Source: Datnioides undecimradiatus (lineage: Eukaryota; Chordata; Actinopteri; Lobotiformes; Datnioididae). Taken from it: a stretch of 64,000 nucleotides of DNA. Each line of letters begins with the position of its first letter. Positions within the stretch are counted from its first letter, which is position 1. Both the position numbers and the translations under genes were made by a program. The DNA lies in assembly GCA_008933995.1 (NCBI GenBank), contig WARS01000038.1, positions 5,164,010 through 5,228,009 of the forward strand, in the 5' to 3' direction. Of this stretch, positions 1 through 13,138 are shown piece after piece. The notes under the pieces are model-generated. The model did not search any database. It saw only the letters and a list, made by a program, of their open reading frames with translations, and had not been told where the DNA came from.

Positions 1-210
1 CCTCATGGTTTGCAGCTGCAAGCAGGAACACGAAACGTCTACATGGGAGCAGCCATGTTGGATCCGTCTTCAAAACAGGAAATTGCTTGAATCCACCTCT
101 AGATGGAGCTGCAGCCTCATACAATTACAAGTCCAGCGTGCTGATGAGGGGTTTGGGTTCATTTGCCACAACTTTCCAGTGAAGGAACTAATTATTAGTG
201 CTGGAATGTG

Positions 211-310
211 AAAGTACATTTACTCAAGTGCTGTACCTGAGTACATTTCTTCAGTCTTCTATAGTACTTTTTACTGTACTCCATGCAACTTTAGTTGCTT
301 TGCATAAAAT
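211..310. repeat. Percomorph dispersed repeat fragment
   Basis: The run of AAAGTACATTTACTCAAGT, GAGTACATTT and ACTTTTTACTGTACTCC resembles a repeat I know from many percomorph genomes, with alternating GTAC/ACTC words. Recognition is from memory. Confidence 0.4.
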
Positions 311-2945
311 ATAATCACCAAATAAATTATGATGTATTAATATTGGATGAAGATTAGATTTTATTAAACTTAATTAAAATTTATTAAGCCCAGGGCAGTA
401 CATAAAGTCATCAAAATATAATTTCATTATATAATATAATATATTCTGAAATAAGCCATTCTGCATAATCATTGGCTTTACTTTTTATTCTTTAAGTTTA
501 TTTAGATGCAAATACTATAATCATCCTTGTATTTCGCTGTGGTGTGCTAAATCTCTTGTTGTATCAAAGCAACGCAGCCCTGCAGTTGTGCTCTGATTCT
601 GCAATTTGTTCAAATTGCATGGCAGCTTTGTGGGTCTTTACATAAAGATTTCTGTGTGTATTTGGATTTTTGGGTTGTTCACAAATCAGAAAGATTTCTG
701 TTTATTTTCACAACCCTTTTTTACATGCTGACAATAAGAACAAGACTGGATTACCTTCTGTATCAAAGCACAGAAAGAGTTGAGGGTGACCCAGTGTCCT
801 GGGGATTAAAGTAGACAATAAAAAGATCATTTAAAGAGTACCCATGGATTAATCTGTGTGATTATAGCTACACTAGACTTTTTTTCAGAATTGTCGTGAT
901 ACTGATGGAGGACTTGAAGAAGTTGGACATATAGGTTCAGCATGCAGAAACATGCAGTCACCATATATAAACAGCCTGCAGCCAAGAATGTAGAAGAGTG
1001 CAAAGCATCTCACAACATGATGAGGCAAGTCCTCTCTGCTCTTGTGCAATTGCATGTTTTTGGGTAAGAAGATGAATGAGTGTTTAGGATAATTCATGGT
1101 TGTGGGGCTAGGACAAGAAATGTTTCCGTGATTCAAAACCACTACAGTGGACAGACTACATTGCAGGTAGTTGTTATTATGTCCTCAGAGTTAATGAGAT
1201 AGTTTGGCATAATCACACACTCCAGAATGACGTGTGTGGATGAAAATATAGAAACCGTGGGTGGTTTCAGAAGATGCACATGATGCATTATTTGAATGAA
1301 GATGAGCTGTATGGAAAGTAGGGTTGGGGCCAAGGCTGAAATGGGGAGGGCCTATGTGTTTCACTGTTTTCTAAATGTGAGACTCTTCTCAGTGAGGTTT
1401 ATTTTTACCCTCCCTTTAACTAAGCTGACCCACGGCGCACACAAAAGCCATCATTAGTGATAAGTTTGTCCTGTCCTTTCAGGATACATGCAAGGAGAGC
1501 GTTGATTTAAGTAGAAGTCGGTGGTCAGAAAAACTCTCTGCACATCTTGTAATGTCCTGTGTTGTCCAACTAACAGCCTAAAAGAATAATGAATCTAATA
1601 TCATATGAGACACTCAAAATACCCAATTATTCCCACTTGGAGGCCACTTACTCACAAACAAACATTGTATTACCACTGACTGACTAATGCATTCATTAAC
1701 TAATTGTTCAGTCTTGTCCCTTGGGCAACCAGAAAAAACACATCACTCACCCTTTTTCTGACCACTCCCCCTGCCTTAATCATTTTCACACAATCCCTTG
1801 AGAGAGATTTGGATCTAAAAGACGCTGTGGTTAAATTATTCTGCATATGAAAGAGGTAATATCTTTACATTTGCCATTAAGTTGACAAATTTGCATTGTG
1901 GACATGAGCAGGGGGAGTCCAGTTTGCAATCTGTGATACAAACGTCCCTTTGGACACCGACTGTGAATGGAATCAGATGGAAAGTGAACCAGAGTTGGAG
2001 TTTTCATCCCAAAAATGACCTTTTAATGGAGTGAGGTGCATGTAATAGGTGCACCGTAATTCAAAGAACACCCCTGTCAAATTATATGTGTTATTATGCA
2101 CACACAACTACATGCATGGCATGTAAAAAGATGAGCAGGGAGTCATCGTGTAAGCTGAGGTATGACATCACCCTCTTAGTCTTGTATTAAAAATGAGCTT
2201 TTAAGATTCATGCAGCTGGGGCCAATAGCAGCGGAGGTCCTGAGGGGAAAACTGATACGGTGTCTCTTTGTATAATAGCTTCTGGCTCTCAAGTCTTCAA
2301 ACCGCAGCTTTTAAAACCTCAAATGGAAGACGAAGGAGGCTTTTAGCAGCGTTAATGTTTAACTTTTCTTGTTAGTGTGTTGGCTCCAGGAGTTTTCCGC
2401 TAGTGTAAAGTGCAACGTTGGATATTCAAGGTGCAACAAGTTTTGACTGGTGTTGTGTGTTTGCTCTTTTTGGTGTTCCTCAGTGGATTTTGTGGACCGA
2501 GGGTCTCCCACCTCAAGCTGTGTGTTGCGTCTATGTGTGTGTGTTGAGATGGGTGGGGTCCAGCTGGGCTTTCAGTGAGCACATGTATGAGACAAAAAAA
2601 AGGAAGAAAAATCCTATTCCAGCGGTGGACACGGCGCAGACTCCCTGCCTTCTGTTTCCACAACCACACATGACTGGAGTTACCGAAAACTCGCACAGGG
2701 TTCCTTGGGATCTTATCAAATAATTTCACTGCGGCCTTGTCCTGCTCCTTATCTGTGGGAATGGAATTTTACCAGCACGCCGCCGCTGTGACACTCATCA
2801 GTCGAGAGGTGGCGCTCACTACACTGCTCTGATTCCATTGGAGCTGGATGAGGAAGTGGAGTCCTGCTGTATCACATCCTGCTTTTTTTTTTTGTCTCCG
2901 CCTCTTGTACAGACCACGCCACACTTGACAGCGTCTACGCATGAG

Positions 2946-2994
2946 CACGCGCACGCACACACACACACACATACATACACACACACACACAAAC
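2946..2994 (+). repeat. (CA)n microsatellite, interrupted
   Basis: CA repeat with CG and TA interruptions. Confidence 0.9.
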
Positions 2995-3534
2995 CCGCCC
3001 TGAGCTTGAGAAATCCTGAGGAGGAGGGGGGCTTTCTTGTTAAAGTGATCAGTTTCTTCATGGACAGACACTCATGACAACATGGTATGTCCCTGCAAGA
3101 CCCCCCCCACCACCCCCATACACAGACACAACCTGAAAACACCCCCAAGACACACATTCATACAACACAAGTGTGTGTCTTTGTGTGTGTGCACATCAAG
3201 CATCACTAAAGAATAGAAGGTATTCACTAAAACGGTGAATCATGAGTTGTGGCTGCAAAACACCCACAGTATGAAGGGGGTTTGTCTCATTTTTGCTCTG
3301 TCATTGCAATAATTCAGCCTTAGGGACTGTACACAAATGATCAGGACGGGAGGTTACGAAAAAGAGGAAGTTGTGTTTTTCCTTTTCCTGTGTGGGGGAA
3401 AGCCTGGCAGATTTGGGAGAGTTGAATTTTTCTTATTAATCTGTATTTCAGCGTTCTGATGCACAGCAGGTCATGAAAGTGTGGAACAAGTTATCCAGGT
3501 AAACTTTACTTACTTACTGCACAGATGGAGCAAA

Positions 3535-3725
3535 AAAGATAAACTGTTGCTAGTAGTTGGATTTTATTATCAAAGTCAGAGCCAGGCTAGCTTTTTTCCC
3601 CTGTTTCCAGTATTTATGCTAAGCTAAGCTAGCATATTTACAAGTGTGGCATCGATCTTCTTATCTTCCAGTAGTAGTAGTAAGTGAATAAGCTATTTTT
3701 CCAAAATGTCAAACTGTCACTTTAA
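3535..3725 (+). repeat. Percomorph dispersed repeat (GCTAAGCTAAGCTA family)
   Basis: Ordered words typical of the family: AGAGCCAGGCTAGC, CCCCTGTTTCCAGT, TTTATGCTAAGCTAAGCTA, TGGCATCGATCTTCTTATCT, AATAAGCTATTTTTCC and CAAACTGTCACTTTAAG. Nearly full length. Confidence 0.6.
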
Positions 3726-6429
3726 GTTTTAAATTAGGACACACATTAAATAATTCATACTTTTTATAGTCTCTAATGATAAAAAAAAGAGTAGCTGAGA
3801 GTAGTGTGTTGCCGTTTTAAGTCATGGTTAAATAAGATATTAATGATGCTGGGGAGGGTCTTGCAATATAAAACAGGATATCTAAGATTTAACATTACCT
3901 AATTTCATACAGTCCCTGGCTACATGTCTAAGCCACTTGATATTACTGCACATGATGCTGATGGTTAATGTGTTCGTGATGTCTCTTTTAACACAGTCGA
4001 GGTTCAGGGTGGTGCAGCTGTTTCAAAAACACACATGTGAGAGACTGTGGTTTTCATGCTGTCAAAGCAAAAGCAACCTCTCTATTTTGTATCTGTGCTT
4101 AATGCACTTGACAGGAAGGAGGGGGGGTGCCTGGCTGCTCCCCACCGACAAAGCCACCCATCATGACCTCGAGGGGAGATCACAGATGACTGGAGTGGAC
4201 ATGTTATTTTCTCTCTTTGTGTTTCTTTTCTTGCAGTTTCTGCTGTAGAGATCAGTCTGAGGGGGTTCTGTGTTTCTTGAGCTTCTATTTCAGGGGTTGT
4301 AAATTAATCAAACTGCCATTTTGCTTCTATTTACTGACAGTCGTGCTCTGGTTCGTGCAGGAAGTGAGATTCCCCAAGCATGCAACCACAAACAGTTAGC
4401 GACTGTTGTGTCTGCTCTTGTTGATCACAATATTGTCCTTTTCTGATAAAACTCTTGTCTGGGCCAGAAACAGTAAGGAAGTACAACTGATATCAGCTTG
4501 TTTGTGATTTGCACTACAGCGGGGGAATGAGTCAGACGCAGAATCACGAGATACTGCAACTCTTTAACTGTTTGTGGGGAAACAATACAGTTAATGTTGC
4601 TTCTGGCTTTGTAAGAAATTTAATTTCAAAATGCCTCTGGTGATGTGATGCAATTTACCTCCTGGTAATAGTTCAAGGGAAAGTTGCATCCTCAAACTGT
4701 AAGGTCTGAAATAATTTCATTCAGATTATTGTGAAATGGGCTCTGTTAACCCATCGCATGCGAGGTGGCAACCTTGCCGCTTGAAAGGATGTGACGAACC
4801 AATCCTCTGTGGCTACAACCACATGTTTCCCCTGGTGCAACAACTACCCACATTGATTCACCACATTTGTTTTCCCATGAGACCCCCCTCTCCCACACAC
4901 ACAACTCCAACCGGACACATGCTCGGCCTTATGGGAAGTCCAGCACTAGCGGGCCGTGGGTTACAAATAACCACATCCTCCTACGTTGCTCACAGTTGTG
5001 CATCATCCACTGGAGTAAGATTGGTAACATGATCATAGCAGAGGGGTGAGGCTGAAGTGCAAACTGTGCACAGGTGTGAGCTCGCTTCAGCTGTGTGTGA
5101 GGGCGATTAAGTGGCACCAAATAAGTCCAACAAAAGCCTCGGCTCTTCCAAGTGAGCATTACTGCAAAAGTAGTTGAAAATGACCCCCGCAGTGCAAGGA
5201 TTTCTGAGTACAGACAGGCTTGCTAACAGCTGACAGCCAGCAGAGGAAAAGTAAACATATGAAAATTAAACTAAAGCACACACATTATTTAAAGTCACCT
5301 GTTTCTTCTGGAATCAGGCCAGTGAGTCATGTGGCTTCTGAACTAAAAAGAGAAATGTGGTTTGAACCAAACCAAACCTGCCAATGCAACCTCAAAACGA
5401 GATTAGTCGCAACATGGTAAAAGAAAACGGTCAAAAAGTTGGTAAATTTACTCAGTTATGTCAATAACATTTGATACCTCATTTTACTATACTTCTATTG
5501 CATTCCTGGTTCCAGATGATGTCTTTCATCATCAAATCTGTTTTATAATTTGCTGCTTTTACCTTTATTCTCTATAATATAGATCTATGACAGAGAATAG
5601 CTTTTAATCTAGTTTTTAATGGCTTCATTGCTATTGTATTGTTCTGCATGTGATTTTAATTGAGTTGTGTATATTTGTAATGGTCCCATCACAGGAGAAC
5701 TAACTTGACATATAAATAATATGGTATGTGATGTTAATTCATGCTCCAAACTTTGCAAAATCTGTACTGACATGTCTGCCCTGGCTTGTTATGAAAGCCA
5801 CAATTTCACATTGATTTGACTTGTTTGGTTCACAGAATTTCATACTTCATTATTCATTCATTCTTCATTACATCCCTCCTACCTCATAAAGAGCTGTAAC
5901 CACACGGTGTGCACACACAGTTAAACATCTACGTATATGACAAGGTTTAAACAGGTGTGATCAAGTATACCGAAGATAAGAGCTGAAAGTGCTTTTGTCT
6001 GGAAAGGCTGCACCCTGTGTGTAAATGAACATTGTACAGGAGGGCTTTTGTCTAATGTGACCTGTTCTGCACCATATCTTCTCTCAGTCAGATATGAAGC
6101 AGCTTTTAGATACATTGGGGTTTATTTTGGATTAACTTTGGTATAAAATCCCCTAAAATTCCCCTAAAATGAGAAGTTGCACGAGATAGTGAATGTTCTC
6201 TTTCGCAATGTTATGCTTTTGGTGTAAGAATTAAGTCAAGGAAGAGGATTCATTGTACTTTAGTATTTCTGCCAAAACAGAAAGTACAGAGGCAGCATGT
6301 ACTGTCCAATCTCCCCCTTCTATCCCCCCGCCTCAGCTCTCTGGTAATTTCCGCTGGATGATTGAGCCTGAATTCCAGATATCCCACAGTTAAGATTCAT
6401 GGTCCTGCGGTGAGCATGGACAGGACGCT

Positions 6430-6610
6430 TCTTAACCCCTTCCACCTTTTATTCTTCTGCTCTTCCCTCTCCTCTCCTTCGCTTAAGCTTCTCTTTCTCC
6501 TGTATTTCCTCCTCTTCACCTGCCTTTCGTCCTCCATGTCACTGCTTCCCTCGCTGCCCTACACATTCCTCCCCTCCCTCCCATATCCTCCATTTCTCCT
6601 CCCGGCGCCT
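6430..6610 (+). repeat. Long pyrimidine-rich tract
   Basis: About 180 bp that is predominantly C and T, with CTCC/TTCC words. Confidence 0.7.
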
Positions 6611-6938
6611 GTGCTCTGCTTCACATGACTGATGGATGCACTGTTAGGAAGGTCGGACAATCAGAATCAGTTTGCTGCAGGGCTGACATACTGTATGAAA
6701 ACAGGAGTGAAAAAAAAAAAGTGAGAAAAAGTGTGGGACGAGGTGTGTTTTCAGACTGTGGCATAAGCAATAGGAATATACAGACAGACACACACACACA
6801 CTGACTGTATGCATGTGTTCATGCGCACGCTCACACCCGCTCACACAAATTCCTGCATGGTCATGTGGGAAAGATATTAACAGCCAACTGAGAGCAGGAG
6901 TCACCGCATCTCTCTCTTTCACCCTTTGAGTAATCAAT

Positions 6939-6939
<1 letters not shown>

Positions 6940-6987
<48 letters not shown>
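6940..6987 (+). repeat. (AC)24 microsatellite
   Basis: Uninterrupted 48-bp AC run; longest pure microsatellite noted. Confidence 0.95.
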
Positions 6988-6991
<4 letters not shown>

Positions 6992-8094
6992 TACACACAC
7001 TGTTTAGTTTAAACCATGAGATGAGAAAGAGCTGTGAACAGATTAGGTGTCAAACAGGGTGCAATCACACCTACAGTTTGGTCTGAACACAAATAACAAA
7101 CACTGAAAAATCTTTGCATTAGCGTTACAGTGCAAACATAAATGCAAATCAGGGTTTACAGGGAAACTATATGTAACCTTTAAAGGAAGAGAATGATGTC
7201 ATCTTCTTCCGACAGTTATAAAGTTAGACTCATAAACAATAAAACCCAACCTTTTTTATTTGATTACACTCAGGATTTTTACTGGCACAGCCTAACATGG
7301 TCTGGTGTGACCAGTAGCTTGTGTTTGCAAACTTTAGATCCTTCTAAACTTCATTTAATGCGTGTGTTTGTGGACTTGATGCCTTCACTGTAGCGTGTCA
7401 GAGATGAGCGTGACAGTGTCATTAAAGTAGCTGACTGAAGAGAATCCTGGGAAATTGAGGCAAATTTAACATATCGTGACCAATGCTGCTACTAATGAGC
7501 ATTCTTGCTCTGTAACGCAACTCATAATTCAGCACAGAACACATAAAGAAATACTGTATTATTTAGTTTAATTAAAGGAATAAAGGCAGCAGAGGAGAGG
7601 TCATCTCTGCAGACGTGCTCATTATGAACACAAAAATCAGGACTCAGCTCAGCTCAGGACATCACATACAGTCGATGACTGGCTGTCTGAGGGCCAGCGC
7701 TCTCCTCCGGTCATGTTACTTCTGCAAATAGTTAACCTCTGAGCTGCCTAACATGTGGAATCTGTGGTCTGGTGCACAAATGTTACAGACCGAGGTGGCG
7801 GTCACTGAATTTCAATCTTTTTTTTTCAGTTGCCACGACTCCATTCAGAGGATGAAGGCTGCTCTCACAATGAGGTTTGCATGATGAAACACACATATAC
7901 ACTCTCTAAGTGGGGACATCTGAAGACAGGGTGCAGGTCATGCTCTTTTCATTCCCCCCTTGGCTTTGAACTTTGGTCCTTTGTGACTCTGATCTGAGGT
8001 ACACCACAAGGCTGCCTCTCACTTCCTCGCTTTCAGTCAATGTGGAGGTCTCATCTTGTTGCAAAAAGGGAACTTTAAAGTAAAAAAAAAAACC

Positions 8095-8134
8095 CACACA
8101 CACATGCGCGCGCACACACGCACACACACACACA
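8095..8134 (+). repeat. (CA)n/(CG)n microsatellite
   Basis: CA repeat with an internal GCGCGC block, preceded by an A10 run. Confidence 0.85.
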
Positions 8135-10182
8135 ATGTGCTGGTTCACAGCTTAGAGGAAGTAAAACATAACAGGAAAATGTGTTGTGTAGTCTAGAATC
8201 GAAGCTGGATAGCTTGTTTTACTTAAATCAAGCGGAAACAGTGACTGGCAGGGCTGAAATGCTTTTGTTTGGGGAATTTTAGTTTCATTTCACCTTGAAA
8301 ATAAGAACCAATACAAATGACTTGCAGTGAAAACAAGTGGAAAAGGTCATTTGACGCTCAGAACTGAACTCAGAATCTACTCACACTAATCAATAAAACC
8401 TTACGTTACAAACAAATAACAAATAAACCTGAGAGATTAATAGCTTCTCATGCACCCAGCTTCCTGGTTAACATCAAGGCTACGTATAAGTTCTTTAAAA
8501 GCCAGCTGTTACATCAGCTACCAAGAATTTGTAACTGACCATTTTAGGCCATTCTCGTTCCTCGTCTAAACATACCAAATGAAGTGCAGAGACTCTTGGG
8601 TTAATTGTGTGTGCTCTGATACTGACAGTCGGTGAAACGCAGCAGCTGTGGAGAGTAGGAGAGCAAAAAGGGGAAATGTGTTCTCCATGCGGTGCAAAGG
8701 TTCACAATCTCACCCTGGCTGCCTCAACACTGTTACATAACAGCGAACATGTGGAGAAAAAAAGGCAGCAGGCAGAAAAAGAGAGGGGAAAAGAAAGATG
8801 AGAGAGAAAAAAGGGGGCGGGGGAAAGACGGCAGATGATGTCATGCATTTCATAGTAAGAGAAGGGGATCAAATCAGCAGGGCAAAATACACAAACATCA
8901 CACTTTTTTCTCTCAGTCTCTGAGTCAGAGCGAGATGCCGAGACGCTGAGCGACAGTTACAGCGCAAACCTCGAATTTCAGCAGATGTGGCAAACTGGCC
9001 TTATTTGGCATCCCAGAAGAAGAAAAAGGGAAGGAAGGAGGCAGCGAGGGCCAAGATTCCACATCAGGTTTTTATCAAACCAACACTGATCAGTGGAGTC
9101 AGCAGCAGCCTTTAAACCTCCTGCTACAAAAGCCGAATAACAATATCTGCAGGCTATCAGGTCAGCCATTGTGAGACCTGAAGTCATTCCTGCAAGTAAA
9201 CAGAGATAAGTTTCAGGCCTCTGATCGCGCGATGCTGAGCTGTTTTCTCAGCTTGTTAATTGTACATGGTGCGAATAAATAATGATCTGAAGCTTTCCTG
9301 TGTGAAAAGAAATGGAGGATTTAGCCAAAAGATGGTTTTAAGCTGCAAAAAGACACATCATAAGTCATCTCAGAGCTCATGTGGAGGTTTCTTTGTCTGT
9401 CACTGATTCGGTGTGGCGACCCCAGAGCACAAACAGTTCATTTTGACACATAAAGACACATTCAGCCGCTCACATCTGACAAAACAACCAACAGGAAACA
9501 GAACAGACACCTCCTTGTCTGCTCTCCGCTCGACGTTTTCAGAAATAGCCGCCCCCGCTGCTATCAAGCCTGGGTCACACTTCCTGTCTTTCTGCTGTTT
9601 GAATTTGTGCAAGGAATTCTGGGTAAGGACTGGAGGTACGATAGACACCGCCCCTGACTCCCCCTCCCACCTCCACAGGCAGCAGGAAGTGTGTGCTCCC
9701 ACTTCCTCCTCAGCAAGAACAAATGCAGAAGTGGAGATGGCTCATGTTTTAAGAAGGGTCTCAGTTCTCTATCTGAACCTCTTCATCGTCCTCTTCCTCC
9801 CTGTTATCACTACTGCAAAGCACTGATCATTACAATAATACAACTGTGGCGGTGCTGTTGCCACAGAACTTCCTAACTAAATACATTTGGTGCCACAAGG
9901 GCAATTTATTTCATCAGTGAGTAATTTGTGCCCCATCAAAAAGTAGGTTAACATAAGCAAAAACTCAAGAGTCCAGACTGCAGTGCAGATAAGACAACAA
10001 GGTGCGTTATCTAAGGTGCAGTAAAGTGGGAAGTCAACAAGTAAAGCAGCAACTTCAGCTAGTGACATAATAAAACCAGCTTGGTAGAAAGTTGCTTATT
10101 TCTGATTCAGTGATGCCAGAAGTGATGCCTAGTTCAACCATCCATCCACTATTTATAGAGGTCATAATGGTATGAAGTAATA

Positions 10183-10222
10183 AGAATAGAATACAACAGA
10201 ACAGAACAGAATAGAATAGAAT
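10183..10222 (+). repeat. GAATA/GAACA pentanucleotide repeat
   Basis: Alternating AGAAT, AGAAC and ACAAC units, about eight copies. Confidence 0.7.
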
Positions 10223-12920
10223 GCTTAAAAATGATATACTTACACTCGCCTCACTTATACAGTATTGACACTGTTTTTCAGTCTTAGTGTTTGTCCCTGG
10301 GGTAGCTCAGTATGCTCTTTGACCATGAGCCAATTAAAATCAAAAACAACCCCAGCTCTGCATCATGCAGCTCTTTCAATTGGATGCCTATTAAGCCACC
10401 CTGCAAAACACAGCAGCATTGAAACTACCTGGATTGTTAATTCGCCCACACGTTCACAACAAAGAGGATGACATATTGCTGTGAAAACTGCACACATTTG
10501 GAGGCGTATTTCTCCCTTTTCTTTCTTTTTTATGACATATAAAACACAGTAATGCATATGTAGAGGATATAGAGTTATAATATGTGGAAAATAGTAAAAA
10601 GAAATCCCTGCACTTCCTTTTAAAAAATACAGTTAGAAGCTGTTGGGTGACTCTTCAGGCCAGAGCTTCTGTCCTCACCTTAATAAACTCACCATCCCTC
10701 CCACATTCCTGAAACAATGACTGCTCTCTCTACCAAAAACAGTGGTTCTTCAGCTCAGGGACGGGTGGTGTAGGAAAAAAATCCCCCTCTTGATGTGGTA
10801 ACATATTGTCCTTGTAATGGGAAGGTTATCTGACCGGTTTCAGTGTAGCAGAGGAAAGGACGGCCCACATTCTTCAAAGCTGACCTCATGCTTGAAGACC
10901 ATTATACCTGCTCTAAAAAATGGCGAGTTAATCCCCAAACCAGCTGAGTTAGAGACAGATTATGTGTTGCAACACATACTTTCTCTAATTACAGCTCCTG
11001 GCCTGCTTCCTTTTTACTTTTGGTACATTCTTATCACCTGATAACAGGAAATTTGAGCCTTAATCTCAATTTCACATTAAATCTATGTGACAAATGAACA
11101 GAGTTTGGTAGAAAAAAGCATAAGCTCTTAATGAGCGTTCCTCTTTTCTGCAGACAGTGAGGCAGATAAACACATATTTAACATTGCTTGGAATTACTAG
11201 GAGCTATGTGAAGAAGAAACCTGTCCTCTTTCTCCTAAGTGAAAGAAACACTTCTGAGCCCAGTGCATGTGTTATCATAGCTTCGATTACCAGAGATAAG
11301 GGCCCACATTGGGAAATTCCTGCACAGAAAATGGGAGCAAGTTCCGATTTTGTCCAAATATGGGTGCGAGCTGGCAAGCACCAAAAATGAGGTAAGAGCG
11401 ACAGATTTTGAGCCTGTGTGTATGTTCCACATGGACGTCCCAAAAGGATTTTTTTTTTTCTTTTGACGCCCACACTGTGAAAACAAGAGAACAGACCCCC
11501 GACCCCAGGTGGAGTCTCAAACCAGTGACACTTCAAGCAGTGAAAAGGCGTTGATAAGTCCTCGCTTGGTGCACCTGCTGTGCACAAACAGACGTCTTGT
11601 TTTCAGCCACAAAGATGCCCTCACACATATTTTCTGGCTGTCCGGGAAGTCTCATGCATATTCATTTCCTCCTCTTACTTTACCTGCCACAGTCAATTCA
11701 TCACCCATCTATGTGCACACACACTCACACACACACACAGAATGAACAACAAAGGCTGCTAATGAGCAGGAATACCCACAGATCACTGAAACAGCACGAC
11801 AGCTGTCGCAGCAGGGGGTCCTCTTATTGGTCGGCTGTTGTCCGCAGCCAACGGTGCCCCCCAATCAGACAATGGCACGCCTGGCTTTTCCCGCCATGGG
11901 TGTGTTAATACTGTACAGTGAGAGACAGGCAAAAAAAAAAAACAGAACAACGGGCAGAACGGAGCTGAGGGGAGGTGGGTGTTGGTTTGCAGGGCACACG
12001 AGTGAGTCACTTCAGCAGCTACAAGATGAGAAACTTTCTGTCTGCTTGAATCAGCTATCCAGGTCCCTAGCTTTGTTGTTATAAGCTATAATATGGGAAA
12101 TGCATCAGGAAACTGGACAGAGTGACAGTACACTTCCTATCTCAAGATAACATGTTGCACATTGCAGTTTTAAAGGCGTGGTGCCATTAAAATCATGTCC
12201 AGCCGTTAAGCTAACCTGAATTCACTGACGTCTTACATTTTCCTTCTCTAAAAATGACACTGCCTTCAAAAGCATACTGACACAGACCACAGAGCTTATT
12301 GTGTCACAGTTAGACACACACAGCACGATTTCAAACCCAAGCAAACGCATGCAAGCTGATTTTGTACAGGCAAAATGTGCATTATCAGAAAGATGGCTGA
12401 TTACAACACCGTGCAGCCACAAAAAATGACTTAATGGAACTCAGTATTGGTGTGATACAACTTGACAACAATGACATTTAGAGGTAGGAAAATAAGCCAC
12501 ACGCACTGTCCCTCTGCTAATAGCATGTAAACACACTCAAGGATTTAGAGTCGGCAGTGAGAGCATGCTGGAAATTTTCACTGCGGCCAGAAGAATCTAT
12601 TAAACTATTTCCCTGCCATAATCCCCCGTCTGTATAATAAATCCAAGTGTTACTTTCCACATACATCATACTGCACATGCCCAGTGCCTCGCAGAGTCAA
12701 AGAAACACAATCGTCATTCATAACATCCCAAACATTCAGAGATTTACACGTCACTATTAATTCACATACAATGTGTGTGATGACATAAGTGGAGCAGAAG
12801 CGGTTACAGTAATTCCCATCTGCTGCAGCGGCTCGGTCTAATGTCTGAGGAATGCACAACAGGAGACATTTGGCTCAGGGAAGAGGAATGTTCGCAATTA
12901 TGGCTGCTTGGAGTGGACTG

Positions 12921-12978
12921 GGTTTGTGTGTGTGTTTGTGTTTGAGTGTGTGTGTGTGTGTGTGTCTGTGTGTGTGTA
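12921..12978 (+). repeat. (GT)n microsatellite, interrupted
   Basis: GT repeat with TTT, GAG and CT interruptions. Confidence 0.85.
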
Positions 12979-13092
12979 TAAGGGCTGAAAGACTCACGGA
13001 CAAAAGACAGAAAAAAATGAGTCTTGACGGACAATGGCAAACAGTCAGGTTCAAGATCGCTTCGAAGATAAAATGATGGGTGTATTCTGTTC

Positions 13093-13094
<2 letters not shown>

Positions 13095-13133
<39 letters not shown>

Positions 13134-13138
13134 GTGTG
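13095..13138 (+). repeat. (TG)n microsatellite
   Basis: TG repeat, 17 pure units then one CG interruption. Confidence 0.95.

Noticed and set aside
6644..7000. 118-codon minus-strand ORF rich in Val/Cys
   Set aside because: Largely translation of the (AC)24 microsatellite.
9413..9826. 137-codon plus-strand ORF with a hydrophobic C-terminal segment
   Set aside because: No recognisable domain, an overlapping 100-codon ORF on the other strand, and no promoter or splice context; most likely chance.
10297..10330. GGGGTAGCTCAGT, resembling a tRNA A-box or SINE head
   Set aside because: No B-box or cloverleaf follows; too short to support a tRNA or SINE.
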